DNA from: Pelodictyon phaeoclathratiforme BU-1
Lineage (GTDB): Bacteria; Bacteroidota; Chlorobiia; Chlorobiales; Chlorobiaceae
DNA: 64,000 nt
Reading direction: 5' to 3'
Assembly: GCF_000020645.1 (NCBI RefSeq)
Contig: NC_011060.1
Location: 928,501-992,500 of the forward strand
The notes under the pieces: model-generated
Told to the model about the DNA's origin: nothing
Database searches by the model: none
What the model saw: the letters and a program-made list of their open reading frames with translations, nothing else
Part shown: positions 8,736-15,689 of the stretch, piece by piece
Layout of the letters: each line of letters opens with the position of its first letter
How positions within the stretch are numbered: position 1 is the stretch's first letter
Translations under genes and position numbers: made by a program

Positions 8736-8749
8736 GCTACAAATGTAGC
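8736..8749. promoter_or_regulatory. Putative operator of the ParD/RelE-type module
   Basis: GCTACA-AA-TGTAGC is a 6-bp perfect inverted repeat 23 bp before the antitoxin start, where autoregulating antitoxins normally bind. The assignment rests on symmetry and position only. Confidence 0.45.
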
Positions 8750-9011
8750 GAAAGGCGACAGAATAAACAAATACCGCTATCACCGGTACCGAAGAGTCTC
8801 AAGGAAACGACAAACGGCGGGAATGACAACCAATCAGCGCCAGGCTAACCCTCAATATTTCGACGAAGATCTATAAAAACTTTATATACCTAGAGAAGAA
8901 AATTCCCGTTTGACACTCGGAATGTTACGAAATTTAAATGTTAAACCCCATTGTATTCAGTGGTTGCAGGTCGAATCTGGAATTGCTGGTTCAAAAACAG
9001 ATCCCGCCTTA

Positions 9012-9302
9012 TTACTTGGTGGCGGTTTCGGCGTGTAAACGGATACCTAATGCCCGAATTACTTTAATAACAGTTGCAAATTCAGGATTCCCTCCCAGAG
9101 AAAGTGCCTTGTATAAACTTTCGCGACCAAGGCCTGTTTCACGAGCAATTTGAGACATCCCTCTTGCTTTAGCGATTGTCCCCAAGGCTTGAACAACAAG
9201 CGCGGGCTCACCCTCTTCAAGTGCGGCTTCAAGATATGCCGCCATCTCCTCCTCAGTGGCAAGATATTCCGCAGCATCATAGGATCGTGTTTTTGTTTTC
9301 AT
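9012..9302 (-). CDS. HigA-like antidote, HTH protein (HI1420 family)
   Basis: This 96-residue protein has the pattern of the putative addiction-module antidote family: N-terminal YDAAEYLATEEEMAAYLEAA, then a helix-turn-helix region (ISQ-like MSQIARETGLGRESLYKAL, about residues 50-68) and GNPEFATVIKVIRALG. It binds its own promoter and neutralises the upstream toxin. The gene order toxin then antitoxin with a 4-bp overlap is typical of HigBA-type modules. It is the second addiction pair in the Wadjet insert. Confidence 0.88.
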   Translation of the reverse strand: MKTKTRSYDAAEYLATEEEMAAYLEAALEEGEPALVVQALGTIAKARGMSQIARETGLGRESLYKALSLGGNPEFATVIKVIRALGIRLHAETATK

Positions 9303-9607
9303 GGGATCTCATCTGTTTCAAGATTTGCAAGAAGTAATCTGGCTTTCTGAATATCGCGTGTCTGTGTACTTTTATCGCCACCTGCTAAGAGCAAAACGAG
9401 TTCACGCCCGCGCCAGGTATAGTAAAGCCGATAACCTGGGCCATAATCGATTCTGAGTTCTGAAACGGAGCCTCCTACAGGTTTGGTGTCTCCGGTTAAA
9501 CCCAACCCGAGCCTGTCGATTCGAACGAGGATACGAGCTTTTGCCGTACGATCCTGAAGTGCCGACAACCATTTTGAAAAAACGTCTGTTTGTTGTACTT
9601 CTATCAT
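9299..9607 (-). CDS. HigB/RelE-like killer protein (HI1419 family)
   Basis: This 102-residue toxin has the pattern of phage-derived Gp49-like/HigB killer proteins: FSKWLSALQDRTAKARILVRIDRL, then GGSVSELRIDYGPGYRLYY and VLLLAGGDKSTQTRDIQKA. These are RelE-superfamily mRNA interferases. Its stop overlaps the antidote start by 4 bp. The start codon at 9607 lies about 97 nt downstream of the short jetC'' stop, so read-through from the jetA promoter could also express it. Confidence 0.88.
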   Translation of the reverse strand: MIEVQQTDVFSKWLSALQDRTAKARILVRIDRLGLGLTGDTKPVGGSVSELRIDYGPGYRLYYTWRGRELVLLLAGGDKSTQTRDIQKARLLLANLETDEIP

Positions 9608-9703
9608 ATTCAGAATCTAATAAACGTATCCCAAAGAATACAGCTTTTCTGAAGTTTATCGTATGAGATGTATGAACTCATGTAAAATAATGCTTATCAA
9701 TCG

Positions 9704-9757
9704 TCACACCAGACGGTCATCGGCAACAAATCCCATTTCAAGCGACTCACTCATCAT
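9704..9757 (-). pseudogene. jetC stub directly after jetB (17 codons)
   Basis: At the position where jetC should follow jetB, an ATG at 9757 starts 16 codons identical in sequence to the JetC N-terminus (MMSESLEMGFVADDRL), then one foreign codon and a TGA at 9704-9706. It overlaps the jetB stop by 11 bp, the native coupling arrangement. It shows exactly where the original operon was interrupted. Confidence 0.88.
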
Positions 9758-9833
9758 CTTTCTCCATTCCTTTTACCGGACGCTGCAGGTATTCGTCAAG
9801 CCGTTTATCAAAATCGGCCAGCCACTGGGCGTC
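9709..9833 (-). repeat. jetB/jetC junction repeat, copy 3 (inside intact jetB)
   Basis: This is the direct repeat partner of 6267-6393. It contains the true 3' end of jetB and the first 16 codons of jetC. It lacks the single extra base found in copies 1 and 2, so its jetB frame is intact. It marks the upstream edge of the 3.4-kb insert. Confidence 0.88.
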
Positions 9834-10379
9834 GATAAAGGCCTTGATAATCCGGCGCACCTCAATCATCTGTCGCTCTCCCCGTAACCGGCGGATAAAA
9901 CCAAGATCGGCGATTTTATTCAGCGTGGCATCAACCTGGTCAATCAGCTTGACCTCATTGCTGGCGGGGGGAAGAAAAATCCGGATCAGCTCCACCACCT
10001 CGTCCCGCGAAAGAATCAGGCGTGTGTCGCCAGCGCCCGCATCAAATTCGGCCAGTTTTTTGCGCAGTAGCGCCAGCAACAGGCTGACCGGGTAGGAGAG
10101 CTGGCGGCGTGCCATCAGCCGGGGAGCGCTGTTCGTCCCCTCCGGGTCTCCTTCGGAATTCGATCGTAAAAAAGCGTATCCTTCAGATTCATCGAGGATT
10201 AACTCCAGGCCAAGTACCGCCACGTAATCGCGAACGGCAGCCATCAGGTTGAGTAAAGAGCCCCATAGTGCAGGACTATCCTCCTGGTAGATCACCCCTT
10301 TTAACAGGGGAACCACGATTGACGCAAGCTCCTGACCATGAAAAGGGGCTGCGCTGTTTTCACTCTCTGTATGGTTCAT
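9747..10379 (-). CDS. jetB: Wadjet protein JetB (DUF4194, MukE-like)
   Basis: The 210-residue protein is of the DUF4194 family, the MukE/KITE-like subunit that bridges JetA and the JetC ATPase heads. Recognisable segments are VVPLLKGVIYQEDSPALW near residue 22, YPVSLLLALLRKKLAEFD near residue 95 and the winged-helix part FIRRLRGERQMIEVRRIIKAF near residue 168. The ATG shares one base with the jetA stop (TAATG), so coupling is tight. The protein ends in an acidic EKDDE. Its natural partner jetC begins again only at 6315. Confidence 0.9.
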   Translation of the reverse strand: MNHTESENSAAPFHGQELASIVVPLLKGVIYQEDSPALWGSLLNLMAAVRDYVAVLGLELILDESEGYAFLRSNSEGDPEGTNSAPRLMARRQLSYPVSLLLALLRKKLAEFDAGAGDTRLILSRDEVVELIRIFLPPASNEVKLIDQVDATLNKIADLGFIRRLRGERQMIEVRRIIKAFIDAQWLADFDKRLDEYLQRPVKGMEKDDE

Positions 10380-11830
10380 TATCCGTTTCTTAATAAAATA
10401 ATACGCGGCAAGGTGGCCTTACGGGTTATGCCTGTCGAGCTTTGCCATTGTACCTGCTCCTCAACTCCTTCATCCACCGTCGTCCGTGGCCACTCTCCGG
10501 CAAGTTGCAGATAGGCCACCAGTTCGGCCAGTCCGTTATGCAGCGGGTGACGCTCAACCACCTCTCCAAGGGTGACCTGGCTGCGCATCTGCAGTTCCAG
10601 ACGGATATTGCGCAACAGCTCAGCCCGGTCGACCACCACCTGGGCGTAAAGCACGGCGGTATCAATCTCTGCATCACCTTCATCCAGAGCGACTCCTGCG
10701 ATTAAAGGCTTGAAAGGTGTGCGATAGAGCGTTCTTTCGAGGGGCAGTTCGATCGCCGCAGAGGAGCCATCGAGAGGCATAAACGCACCTGGAGGGATGA
10801 TGTCTTCACGCACATCAAGAGCCTGGGTTTCAATGTTGTGCAGGATATCCATGATGCGCCGATTCTCAAGCCACGCCTTGTCATCAAGAAAGCGGCGCAA
10901 CTGCTCGGAGAGGCGGGCCACCGTGCGCTGGGTATGCTCTCCGGCCTCCAACCAGTCGTAGTGAACACGCCGCAGACGGTTGTCGGGGCGCATGGAGACA
11001 ATCGGGGGCAAGGCCAGTACCTCCTCCAGCAGCAGGCTCAGCTCCTCCTGGCGCGACTGCGACATGAGAAAGTCCCAGAATGCGCGAAAACTTTTCCCCT
11101 GATCCGAATCGGCGATGGCGTCACGCTCACCCATGATCTGCTCCAGCAGCGCCCCCTTGGCTCCCTCCCAGAGGGCAATGCGCTCACGCACCCGGCGGTC
11201 GAGGGTGCGAAAGTTATGCTCCACCTCGCGAAAATCGGTCAGCAACTCACGGGCCAGTTGCAGAAACTGCTGGAAGCGATCCTTGAGGCCGGTATCATCG
11301 AGCAGCGATATTTCTCCGGCACGGATGCGTTCAATTTCGGCATCAATATCGTCACGCCGCTTTTGCAGCTCCGCAATCCGCAATTCAGGATCAGCCTGGC
11401 TCCCCGTGCTCATCTGCCGCAAAAGTTCAAACAGGGTAAGCAGCCGCGACTCCGTCCCCACAAATGCCCGCTCCGTCAACCCCTCCAGCCAGGCCAGCGC
11501 CTTTTCGGTTGAGGCCGTCAGATCAAAGTGAGGCTCATCCGTCCCGTCCGGATAGAATTTGCGCAGCCACCCCTTGTCGTTATCGGCCCAATCGTTCAGG
11601 TAATTTTGAGCCGTTCCCGGAAGTGCGTCGGCGCCGAGCTGCTGGCGCAGGGCGAACAGCTCATCCTCCAGCGCCTCAACCAGATCGGCCTGCGAGAGAA
11701 TCCGCACATTGGGCACAATAAAGACCCGGTGCAGAAACCCGGCCACCAACGGCACATGCTGGGCGCACAAAAGGCGCCATGCCGGATGGTTCTGACGGAG
11801 AAGGTTCAGGGTGGAGTAGTCGAGAGCCAA
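10379..11830 (-). CDS. jetA: Wadjet protein JetA (DUF3375, MukF-like)
   Basis: This 483-residue protein is of the DUF3375 family, the kleisin/MukF-like subunit. The N-terminus LDYSTLNLLRQNHPAWRLL is the family's usual opening, so the start is right despite being a TTG at 11830 without a clear ribosome-binding site. An ATG 11 nt upstream is out of frame. The middle is coiled coil (LQKRRDDIDAEIERIRAGE about 165-185). It is the first gene of the Wadjet operon; its promoter must lie in the divergent region 11831-12244. Confidence 0.9.
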   Translation of the reverse strand: MALDYSTLNLLRQNHPAWRLLCAQHVPLVAGFLHRVFIVPNVRILSQADLVEALEDELFALRQQLGADALPGTAQNYLNDWADNDKGWLRKFYPDGTDEPHFDLTASTEKALAWLEGLTERAFVGTESRLLTLFELLRQMSTGSQADPELRIAELQKRRDDIDAEIERIRAGEISLLDDTGLKDRFQQFLQLARELLTDFREVEHNFRTLDRRVRERIALWEGAKGALLEQIMGERDAIADSDQGKSFRAFWDFLMSQSRQEELSLLLEEVLALPPIVSMRPDNRLRRVHYDWLEAGEHTQRTVARLSEQLRRFLDDKAWLENRRIMDILHNIETQALDVREDIIPPGAFMPLDGSSAAIELPLERTLYRTPFKPLIAGVALDEGDAEIDTAVLYAQVVVDRAELLRNIRLELQMRSQVTLGEVVERHPLHNGLAELVAYLQLAGEWPRTTVDEGVEEQVQWQSSTGITRKATLPRIILLRNG

Positions 11831-12244
11831 AAGTGCAGCATTGATTTTAAAGGAAAAAGCGCCGCCGGAAGCGGGCTGGATTTGCGGGTGAAGTTAAAGC
11901 TTTTTCTGCGGTTTTCTCTCTGTTGCCTTTTTTTGTCATCCCGTCCCGGCCTGTAAAGCTCCTGTCTTTCCGGGAAGGAAGAAATATCAAAAGTTTTCCT
12001 TCCTGTGAGGACGTTTTTTAGTTGGAGGGGAAGAGTGATCGACGAACCAAATGATTGATGCCGGGTTAGAGTGTGTTGTCATCTGTTTTGATGGCCTGAA
12101 ATTGTTTGTTATACTTCGAAAAGCGGTTTTATTACAAAGCAAACCCTGTGCAAGAGGTCAACGGTAACGTTGTTCAAACAGTCGAGAGAGGTTAGTCTGT
12201 GGAATTATTTGCTGGTCTTAAACGAAAAGAGAAAAGGAGAAAAC
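11831..12244. promoter_or_regulatory. Divergent intergenic region between jetA and a DUF4160 gene
   Basis: About 414 bp without a supported gene. It must contain the promoter of the Wadjet operon (minus) and of the DUF4160-DUF2442 pair (plus). I could not fix the promoter elements or find a convincing operator. Confidence 0.4.
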
Positions 12245-12502
12245 GTGCCGGAACTGAGCAGATTTCTTGGAATAATTATCACTATGCTCTACAATGATCA
12301 CAGCCCGCCTCATTTTCACGCACAATATGGCGACTACAAAGTAATCGTTGAAATTCTTTCAGGAATAGTTGATGGTCGTTTTCCGAAGCGTGCCCTTCAC
12401 TCTTTGATGGAATGGTACGAAATTTACAAAGACAATCTTCTTGAAGACTGGAATCTGGCAGAAAGGCATGAACCTTTAAATAAAATCCCGCCATTGGAGT
12501 AA
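12245..12502 (+). CDS. DUF4160 domain protein, copy 1
   Basis: The 85-residue product starts at a GTG preceded by AAGGAGA. Upstream in-frame codons exist back to 12170, but the family begins right here (PELSRFLGIIITMLYNDHSP). The hallmark PPHFHAQYGD follows at residues 20-29. DUF4160 proteins are almost always encoded directly before a DUF2442 gene, as here, with the next ATG directly abutting the stop. The pair behaves genomically like a toxin-antitoxin module; its biochemical activity is not established to my knowledge. Confidence 0.85.
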   Translation: MPELSRFLGIIITMLYNDHSPPHFHAQYGDYKVIVEILSGIVDGRFPKRALHSLMEWYEIYKDNLLEDWNLAERHEPLNKIPPLE

Positions 12503-12769
12503 ATGATTATGTTAGAAGTTACCAAGGCTGAATACATGGAAGAGTATCGGATACAGATTACCTTTAACAACGGTGCAAGCGGGGTGGTCGATCTGAAGGA
12601 TGCCCTTTGGGGTGCTATGTTTGAAAAACTTAAAGATTACAACATATTCAGAACATTTGAAGTATCAGATGTTGTCCATACCATCAGGTGGGAAAACGAT
12701 GCCGATCTCGCTCCAGAGTACCTGTATGAAAAAATGGTTGAACAAAGCACTGTAAACGGTCACGGCTGA
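12503..12769 (+). CDS. DUF2442 domain protein, copy 1
   Basis: This 88-residue protein shows the DUF2442 pattern: VTKAEYMEEYRIQITFNNG, then GVVDLKDALWGAMFEKLKD and the closing TIRWENDADLAPEYLYEK. It abuts the DUF4160 stop (starts at 12503, or at the internal ATG at 12509). Both genes of this copy differ clearly from the second module at 14386-14857, so the two modules are paralogues rather than a recent duplication. Confidence 0.85.
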   Translation: MIMLEVTKAEYMEEYRIQITFNNGASGVVDLKDALWGAMFEKLKDYNIFRTFEVSDVVHTIRWENDADLAPEYLYEKMVEQSTVNGHG

Positions 12770-12794
12770 AGAAGCATAAACCACATCGCTCTGA

Positions 12795-12842
12795 TCCGAA
12801 GGTGAAGACCTTGCTCCTGACGGGCTGGAACGCTACACATAA
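12795..12842 (+). pseudogene. Tail remnant of a third DUF2442 gene
   Basis: The frame reads SEGEDLAPDGLERYT then stop, matching the C-terminus of the second DUF2442 protein (14597-14857, WPEGEDLAPDGLERY). DNA identity is high over about 45 bp. It is not the tail of the adjacent first copy, whose own end differs. The rest of the gene is missing. Confidence 0.8.
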
Positions 12843-12856
12843 GCAATAAACGCGGC

Positions 12857-14143
12857 TTACTTTTGCAACAGCCAGCGATAGAGCGGCATGACTGTAATGG
12901 CTATTCCGTGATGCTCAAATTCTTCCGCTCCGTTGAGTGTGATAATCAGGCCACTGCGCAAACCGAACCTGTTACAGCACTCCGTCAGGCCGCGAAGCTC
13001 CCGGTGGCGCGTTTTTGCATCACTGATAGTGGCCGAAACCTGAATCGCCTCCGTTACATCGAAACCCGTTTTGACAATGAAGTCACATTCTGATTTGTCC
13101 TTGAAAAAGTAGATCTCCTTTTCCCGCCGCTTGAGTTCCAGAAAAACAGCCTGCTCCAATGCTTTGCCGGTATCGTCCGAAAATTTAAAGTCAAGAGCAT
13201 TCAAGAGGCCAGTGTCGATCACATAGACCTTCCTCTCTCCAAGTTCCCGATCAACAAGTGAACTGGAATATTTCCTCAGAATTTGCGCAAGGTATATATT
13301 TACGGCAGCTTCGAGGTAGTCGTACAACAGGTTCTTGCTGATCTTGAATCCTGATGACTTCAATTCGTTATAGATATTGTTGACCGAAAACTGCTTTGTT
13401 GCCGATGAGATGATCCGCTTCAGAAAGAATTTCAGTGCAGGAAGGTTTTTGATTTCGTACCGCTCAATCAGGTCACGGTAGATCATAACATTGAAATATT
13501 CCTGCAACACCCGGTTACGCAAGGCATCATCATACCCGATCACCTCCGGAAAGCCACCATGCGTGAGATAGTTCTCCAGATGATGATTGATGAGGGCGAT
13601 GGAGTGTGTGCTGTTCAGGTCTGGCGTAACACCCTTGAAGGTCAGGTACTCACTGAAGGAGAGGGGAAAGACCTCATAACTGATGGTTCTGCCTCGCAGA
13701 CTGGTGGCGATATCGCTGCTCAGGAATCGGGCGTTTGAGCCGGTAATAAAGATGTTTTTCGTGCCACGGTCATAGATGCGCCGCACAAATTTGTCCCACC
13801 CCGCAATATTCTGGATTTCATCGAAGAAAAAAGAGCACTCATCAAGGAGCATATTCGGATAAAGCTCCTGCCATGCCTGCAAGAGGAGATCCAGCTCTTC
13901 TGTTTTCAAATCAAGCCGCTCATCTTCAAAGTTGACATAGAGGATTGAGGTTATCGGCACTCCCTTGTGCAGGAGGTCACTGATGACGTTGAACAGCAAA
14001 GAGGTTTTGCCGCTACGCCGCACTCCCACAAGGGTAATGATCTTGCCCGTATCCAGAGGCACCTGCAGCGAACGCCGTTTCAGGGCTGGCAACGCCGTGA
14101 CGTGGAAGTCTCTGATGATCTGTTTTATGGTTTCTTTCTTCAT
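12857..14143 (-). CDS. AAA-type ATPase with DUF4143 domain
   Basis: This 428-residue protein is an AAA_14/DUF4143 ATPase. Walker A GVRRSGKTS is at residues 40-48, Walker B LDECSFFFDEIQNI near residue 100 and FITGSNARFLSSDIA sensor-like near residue 135. The C-terminal DUF4143 part includes YVIDTGLLNAL and the nuclease-like EQAVFLELKRREKEIYFFKDKSECDFIVK pattern (E...D-x-V/I-K; longer in the protein). The family is widespread, often in mobile or defence regions, and its role is largely unknown. It lies between two DUF4160-DUF2442 modules, on the opposite strand. Confidence 0.9.
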   Translation of the reverse strand: MKKETIKQIIRDFHVTALPALKRRSLQVPLDTGKIITLVGVRRSGKTSLLFNVISDLLHKGVPITSILYVNFEDERLDLKTEELDLLLQAWQELYPNMLLDECSFFFDEIQNIAGWDKFVRRIYDRGTKNIFITGSNARFLSSDIATSLRGRTISYEVFPLSFSEYLTFKGVTPDLNSTHSIALINHHLENYLTHGGFPEVIGYDDALRNRVLQEYFNVMIYRDLIERYEIKNLPALKFFLKRIISSATKQFSVNNIYNELKSSGFKISKNLLYDYLEAAVNIYLAQILRKYSSSLVDRELGERKVYVIDTGLLNALDFKFSDDTGKALEQAVFLELKRREKEIYFFKDKSECDFIVKTGFDVTEAIQVSATISDAKTRHRELRGLTECCNRFGLRSGLIITLNGAEEFEHHGIAITVMPLYRWLLQK

Positions 14144-14385
14144 GATAGGGATAATATACGAGATTTCATCCTTTCAGAAAGGAAGAAATTGGGAATTGAG
14201 TGGAGGGTGCTCTTCAGCGGTTCATAACGCTATAAGGGATATAATACTTGACATAATGATCTACTCATAATGAGCTCAATAATTGAAATATTGTGCCTCT
14301 AAAAAAAAATAGTATAAATTGCTTGCAAGAACCTTTTGAGAGTCGTTGGTATCATGAGACACTTAAGATTGAACAGTGAATTACC

Positions 14386-14613
14386 ATGCCGCGCGTAGCC
14401 TTTTTCTTTGGTATTTCGATCTACATGTACATGGATGATCATGAAAAGCCTCATTGCCACGCAATGTATGGCGATTATGCCGGATCGTTCAGTCTGGAGA
14501 GTGGCGACTTGAGCGCTGGCCAGATGCCGACCGCACAACTGCGCAAAATAAAAAACTTTATTTTAAGTAATAAAGAGGATTTAATGATAAAGTGGAATGA
14601 ACTCACTACTTAA
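14386..14613 (+). CDS. DUF4160 domain protein, copy 2
   Basis: A 75-residue DUF4160 protein with the motif KPHCHAMYGDY near residues 22-32 in place of PPHFHAQYGDY of copy 1. It overlaps the following DUF2442 gene by 17 bp. No strong ribosome-binding site is visible. The ATG at 14386 gives the usual family N-terminus (MPRVAFFFGISIYMY). Confidence 0.85.
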   Translation: MPRVAFFFGISIYMYMDDHEKPHCHAMYGDYAGSFSLESGDLSAGQMPTAQLRKIKNFILSNKEDLMIKWNELTT

Positions 14614-14857
14614 AACACCATGGGTGCAGGTTGTGGAAGTGATACCACTTTCAGGCCTGAGATTGAAAGTCAGACTCACGAATGGCCAAGAGCTAACCCT
14701 GAATCTCGAACCATTGATAGAGAGTCGCGATGCCTACTGGCGCCTGCGTCAGGAGAGGTATTTTCGTCAAGTCAGTATCGATCCAATTGGCGGTATCTGC
14801 TGGCCCGAAGGTGAGGATCTTGCTCCTGATGGGCTGGAACGCTACGTATACCAATAA
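14597..14857 (+). CDS. DUF2442 domain protein, copy 2
   Basis: An 86-residue DUF2442 protein: VQVVEVIPLSGLRLKVRLTNG, then LNLEPLI, and the C-terminal ICWPEGEDLAPDGLERY. It forms a pair with the overlapping DUF4160 gene. Its last 45 bp are the source pattern for the remnant at 12795-12842. Its stop lies 22 bp from a decayed antitoxin tail on the other strand. Confidence 0.85.
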   Translation: MNSLLKTPWVQVVEVIPLSGLRLKVRLTNGQELTLNLEPLIESRDAYWRLRQERYFRQVSIDPIGGICWPEGEDLAPDGLERYVYQ

Positions 14858-14881
14858 GCGCTGCCCCCTTGTCGTTATTCA

Positions 14882-14950
14882 TCAAGAACGATTACCTTCC
14901 GGGACAAATTGCGTTGAGTGCGATTTTCCTTCTGCCCGCTGCGCAAGTTC
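14882..14950 (-). pseudogene. Decayed C-terminal tail of a ParD-like antitoxin
   Basis: The reverse strand reads ELAQRAEGKSHSTQFVPEG then NRS and stop, clearly matching the tail of the intact antitoxin at 8485-8712 (VARAEGESLSTPFVPEGHRS). The DNA match continues 6 bp past the stop (TTATTCATCA). No N-terminal half and no toxin remain. It sits between the second DUF2442 gene and the ftsE 3' end, at the island edge. Confidence 0.82.
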
Positions 14951-14981
14951 ACCCCCAAATGCCGCTCAGGCGCTTCTGGTG

Positions 14982-15689
14982 TCAGGCCTGTAATGCTGCT
15001 CCCGTCGGTCTGAACCCTGTAGCACAAGCTTCCATGGTGGTTTCCACAAGGTTGAGATCCTTGATTTGCAAGGTTCTGGAAGGGGAGTGGCAGACCAGCT
15101 CGTAGTCGTGGGTGCCGATGATGACGGTGATCCCTTTCTGGTGGATTCTTTTCAGGTATTCGAGAATTTCGAGTGAAGTATCAGGGTCGAGGTTGCCGGT
15201 TGGTTCATCGGCAAGGATGACGAGGGGTTCGCGTACCAGTGCACGGGCGATGGATATTCTCTGCTGCTCTCCTCCCGACATGCGGAGGGGCATCAGTTTG
15301 GCTGCATGTTCAAGGCCGACGCTTTCGAGCGCATGCATTACCTTTCCTGCAATGAGCTTTTCTTTGGTGCCGGTCACTTTCAGCACAAATGCGAGATTGT
15401 CATAGACATTGCGGTCTTCGAGGAGGCGGAAGTCCTGGAAAATAATGCCGAGTTTACGGCGCAGAAGCGGTATCTGCCGTTTTTTGATGGCGCGTGAACT
15501 GTATCCGGCAATACGTATCTCTCCCTTTTTCGGGCGCACATCCATGTAGAGCGATTTGAGGAGCGTTGACTTTCCGCTGCCGCTTTTGCCGACAATATAG
15601 AGCAGCTCTCCGGATTCAATGTTCAGGTTGAGGTTTTTGAAAACCGGTTTTTTATCGAGTTCAAGGTCAACGTTTATGAATGAGATCAT
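14982..15689 (-). CDS. ftsE: FtsE-like ABC transporter ATP-binding protein
   Basis: This 235-residue ABC ATPase has Walker A GKSGSGKST at about residues 34-42, the signature MSGGEQQRISIARAL and Walker B LVILADEPTGNLD. The FtsE-type NLDPDTS ending and short length fit the FtsE division/lipoprotein-export subgroup. No ftsX partner is nearby. The start at 15689 is chosen because the family begins MISFINVDLEL and overlaps the pdxA stop by 4 bp; the frame is open 69 bp further upstream. The last about 16 residues (EACATGFRPTGAALQA) look unlike the family and may have been altered by the adjacent island. Confidence 0.8.
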   Translation of the reverse strand: MISFINVDLELDKKPVFKNLNLNIESGELLYIVGKSGSGKSTLLKSLYMDVRPKKGEIRIAGYSSRAIKKRQIPLLRRKLGIIFQDFRLLEDRNVYDNLAFVLKVTGTKEKLIAGKVMHALESVGLEHAAKLMPLRMSGGEQQRISIARALVREPLVILADEPTGNLDPDTSLEILEYLKRIHQKGITVIIGTHDYELVCHSPSRTLQIKDLNLVETTMEACATGFRPTGAALQA

